Of a DNA stretch of 64,000 nucleotides, positions 61,569 through 64,000 are shown one piece after another (within the stretch, counting starts at the first letter, position 1; each line of letters starts with the position of its first letter). Where the stretch lies: the NCBI GenBank assembly GCA_001600175.1, contig BCJC01000007.1:1264115-1328114 (forward strand), read 5' to 3'. Under the pieces are notes generated by a model. That model saw nothing but the letters and a program-made list of their open reading frames with translations, was not told the origin of the DNA and made no database searches. The translations under genes were made by a program, and so were the position numbers. Origin of the DNA: Erythrobasidium yunnanense. Lineage: Eukaryota > Basidiomycota > Cystobasidiomycetes > Erythrobasidiales > Erythrobasidiaceae.

Positions 61569-61991
61569 TCAGTGCATTATCAAACAATATCATGGCTCGC
61601 GAAAGGAGGACGATCGGGCTTGAGTGCATCATGAAGTCGAAGAGCTCGTTTGTTGACGGACGCGCTTGTGATATGTTGTGACTTGTTCTAATGTGCGATT
61701 GCATTTCATAACCATCTACTTCGCCTGCACCGTCTGCAGTCGATTCTGAGGATTTTGTCAGCAGCGACTATATGGCTACGGCTTTGGAATCGATGCATCG
61801 GGATCCTTTGGGTCGATTTCGCTGTAGCAGCCACATCAGTCGCTGTACAAGCAATAAACACCGCACCACTCACTCCCAACCAGGGAATAGACGCGGGATA
61901 TTGTCCGGCAAGAGCTTAGAATTAGCAGATTCGAGAAGTTCGAAAAGAGCTTGCACCACCACCTGATGCAGTTCGTCAACAATATGTGCTG
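61569..61991. other. intergenic stretch after the small-ORF pair
   Basis: A frame around 61738-61966 includes DSEDFVSSDY, faintly like the copy 2 tail; otherwise nothing is recognised. It also contains the 3' flank of the GDSL esterase. Confidence 0.35.
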
Positions 61992-62986
61992 TTAAAGTGA
62001 CTCTAAGCCCACCTGGTAGCCAGCCGGCGTAAGATGCAGACCATCACTCAGGTACTTCGTCAAGCCAGTATCGTAATCGGGTCCAGCGGCCTTCATGATA
62101 GCTTCAAACGCAGGGACATATGCAACCTTGCATTCGTGAGCAACTTCCTTGACTGCCTGAGCGAAGTCTTTTGTCCTCTCAAATGATCTGTCCAGTTCCA
62201 ATCCTGGCCCGAATCGTCTTTCCACATCTGCTGCCCGCTGTGGCACGCAGATAGGCGGAGGAGATATGAGGAAGATGGTAGTATCGGGACTGTAGTGCTC
62301 AGACTTTGGCGAGCGTAGCATCTCGATGAACTTGTGCAGGTTTTCCTTAAACTCGGACAGGGGAATGGACTGCGTTCGCATCGGTAAACAGGCATCATTG
62401 GCGCCCCACCACATAGTGATAGCTTTCAAGGGCTGTTGTGCGGTCTTCGTTTGCGGAAAGACCTAATACAGACCCCAAGTTCAGCTTGTCCGGCGAACGT
62501 AAGAGCGTTCAGACGTACATGCGGAGCGACCCTGAGAGCCCAGCGAGAGTTGTATCCACTGTAGCCTGCGATGTCAGATGTCAGAAATACAAGAAACCGC
62601 GCATGCTTTCGGTTAGTCACGCTCGCTGACCTCTGTTTACTATATCAATCTTGCGCTGATACGCATCGGAGAGATGCTGTCCTAGACCTCCAGAGCAGAA
62701 GGATTGTTGCGTAATCTGAGACAAGCCTGTCAGCTCGTATATTCGTTACGTTCGGCGCTTCGTTTCAACGCACAGAATCGCCAAAGAGGATCCACTGAGG
62801 ATAGGTGATCATAGTGGTTGGATTGACAGAAGGAGAGGAAGGAGGCTTTTCGGTATCGACCTTGACCTCGGTCAACTGTTCTTTGTGCGAATCTGCGGGA
62901 ACCTGTGCGCGTTTGCGTATTTGGAGCTTCTCTGCGACTAGAACAGCAACGACGAGGATTCCAGCTGCACCAAGGACCAGTCGCAT
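61992..62986 (-). CDS. GDSL-type esterase, membrane-anchored (IAH1-like)
   Basis: Exons 62986-62774, 62715-62631, 62565-62531 and 62462-61992 give 267 residues. SGNH hydrolase resembling isoamyl acetate-hydrolysing esterase 1. Blocks: ILFGDS (nucleophile Ser71), RGYSGYNSRWAL, WWGANDA (Asn133) and DGLHLTPAGY (catalytic Asp and His). Unlike yeast IAH1, it begins with a hydrophobic helix (RLVLGAAGILVVAVLVAE) and a charged linker of about 35 residues, implying a type II signal anchor with the catalytic domain outside the cytosol. Substrate: short acetate esters or acetylated glycans; undecided. It is divergent from the MCP1-like gene across 148 bases. Confidence 0.88.
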
Positions 62987-63134
62987 CCACTGAGATTCCT
63001 GTGCTTGACAATTGCGCGTTCGTTCTCGTGCGACTCGCGAAGACTGGTTTGCCAGAGCTCAAAGCTTTATCGAGGTTTGCAGCTATTCGATCTTCTGCTG
63101 GCTGTCTTGCTGAAGCTTGCTCCTAGGTACCACT
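62987..63134. promoter_or_regulatory. bidirectional promoter region esterase/MCP1-like
   Basis: 148 bases between divergent starts. No element could be named. Confidence 0.45.
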
Positions 63135-63791
63135 ATGCCTTCCTCTCCATTCTTCCTGGACCTAGCTACGCGCATGCAGTCAATCAGCGCGCTGTCTTTT
63201 TCCGCTTTTCTGGCCATGCATCTCGCGGCACCACTTGCTGTAGCTCTTCAACTAGATGCGAACGGCGTAATGCTTCTCACACGCGAATACTACCAGACGA
63301 GTCTTCTCGAGCCGATTTTGGTATGGGGTAGCTTAGGCTTGCATCTGCTCAGTAGCACTACTCGGCGTATCATTCTGGGTCCTCCCAAGAAGCCTTCAGC
63401 GCACAGTCTGACGGGCTATCTCCTGGTGCCTGTCGTTGCGGCGCACTCTATCACCCATCGCATCTTTCTCGCTAGAAGAGGACTGTCACCTTCGTTATTT
63501 TCCTACTCTTTCGTCTCGTATTCTCTAGTGGCCTACCCTGTCCTCAGTTGGCTCAGCTACGGCGTCTTGTCAATGTTGACAGGCTATCATTCAATAACGG
63601 GCTTGAGGAGGATATTATCGGGCCGTAGGAAGGCAGCTGTCCTTCCAGACAACACTTGGAAAGCGAGCTATGCCATCCTGCTGTCTGGTCTAGGCCTAGG
63701 AATAGCCAATCTGGCAGGCGAAGGAGCGGATGTACCGATATGGCTGGGCAAACGCTACGCAGAGCTACTGAAGGAAATGTACGGCTTCTAG
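63135..63791 (+). CDS. MCP1-like multi-pass membrane protein (DUF1691)
   Basis: A single exon of 218 residues starts at the first ATG after an in-frame TTG. It has about five hydrophobic helices: SISALSFSAFLAMHLAAPLA, EPILVWGSLGLHLLSSTTRR, SLTGYLLVPVVAAHSITHR, VSYSLVAYPVLSWLSYGVLS and SYAILLSGLGLGIANLAG. The spaced His residues within helices (AMHLA, LHLL, AHSITHR, TGYHS) match MCP1/DUF1691 proteins, which sit in the mitochondrial outer membrane in yeast, suppress mdm10 loss and work with Vps13 in lipid homeostasis. The His pattern suggests haem coordination (inference). A short upstream exon cannot be excluded. Confidence 0.72.
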   Translation: MPSSPFFLDLATRMQSISALSFSAFLAMHLAAPLAVALQLDANGVMLLTREYYQTSLLEPILVWGSLGLHLLSSTTRRIILGPPKKPSAHSLTGYLLVPVVAAHSITHRIFLARRGLSPSLFSYSFVSYSLVAYPVLSWLSYGVLSMLTGYHSITGLRRILSGRRKAAVLPDNTWKASYAILLSGLGLGIANLAGEGADVPIWLGKRYAELLKEMYGF

Positions 63792-63844
63792 ACAATCTTT
63801 ATTGATACAACAACACCCTGGCGAACCTGAAGGGCTTCCGCACT

Positions 63845-64000
63845 TCAGCCGTTTATCTTTCTCAAGTCACCAACGGCAACGGGCATTCTGGTCACCGGAC
63901 ATTTGCCCTCCTTCTCCACATAATCATATAGGCACTTATAGTCCCCGACCCAGCCTGATGGTAGCGCAGTCGGGTTGGCGGTGACGTTCTTGCATATTGG
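63845..64000 (-). CDS. PEX12: peroxisomal E3 subunit PEX12, C-terminal end (partial)
   Basis: The frame is open from the window edge to TGA at 63847-63845, giving the last 51 residues. It reads PICKNVTANPTALPSGWVGD, then YKCLYDYVEKEGKCPVTRMP and AVGDLRKING. This is the RING-like domain of PEX12 (human end: CPLC, Tyr-Cys, ACPITGYPTEVQHLIKL), with the reduced zinc-ligand set typical of that protein. PEX12 works with PEX2 and PEX10 in the peroxisomal membrane to ubiquitylate PEX5. The rest of the gene lies outside the window. Confidence 0.88.
   Translation of the reverse strand, partial: PICKNVTANPTALPSGWVGDYKCLYDYVEKEGKCPVTRMPVAVGDLRKING

Overview
The window is nuclear DNA from a filamentous or dimorphic fungus, most likely a basidiomycete. 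Genes are packed head to head and tail to tail, and almost every gene is cut by several spliceosomal introns of about 40 to 80 bases (GTRNGT donor, CTRAY-like branch, YAG acceptor). The MAPKKK has the SAM, Ras-association and kinase layout of basidiomycete Ubc4/Kpp4/Ste11 proteins. I cannot fix the class or species from sequence alone. I see no rRNA, tRNA, CRISPR array, virus-like element or intact transposon.

Left part (1-20.8 kb): Tudor-SN nuclease (+), an MFS drug transporter (-), a tandem pair of old-yellow-enzyme-like oxidoreductases (-), a hypothetical gene divergent from the MUS81 nuclease (+), vacuolar ATPase subunit A (-) divergent from proteasome ATPase RPT1 (+), and a Ser-rich hypothetical gene (-).

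Middle (21-47 kb): Fpg-type DNA glycosylase (-), a Ser-rich hypothetical gene (+), ELP3 (-) divergent from TRAPP subunit TRS23 (+), a 71-residue Cys protein (-), the GID-complex WD40 protein GID7 (-), DEAD-box helicase DED1 (-), a hypothetical gene (+), a Cys-rich single-pass membrane protein (+), ribosomal stalk protein P1 (+), DNA ligase I (+) and mitochondrial methionyl-tRNA synthetase (+).

Right part (47-64 kb): two tandem secreted GH16-like proteins (-), GID-complex RING subunit RMD5/GID2 (+), the MAPKKK (-), vacuolar ATPase subunit D (-) divergent from SAGA subunit SPT8 (+), a small pair of related ORFs of unknown function (+), a membrane-anchored GDSL esterase (-) divergent from an MCP1-like membrane protein (+), and the C-terminal end of PEX12 (-) running off the right edge.

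Most genes are housekeeping: DNA repair (MUS81, Fpg, ligase), proton pumping (VMA1, VMA8), ubiquitin-proteasome (RPT1, GID2, GID7) and translation (P1, DED1, MetRS, ELP3). They form no operon-like pathway, but several divergent pairs share promoters under 200 bases. The accessory content is the OYE pair, the GH16 pair, the MFS transporter, the Cys-rich membrane protein and the small-ORF pair near 60.4-61.6 kb. The small-ORF pair is the best candidate here for something undescribed. Exon junctions were derived by hand from splice motifs, reading phase and family conservation; uncertain ones are flagged.
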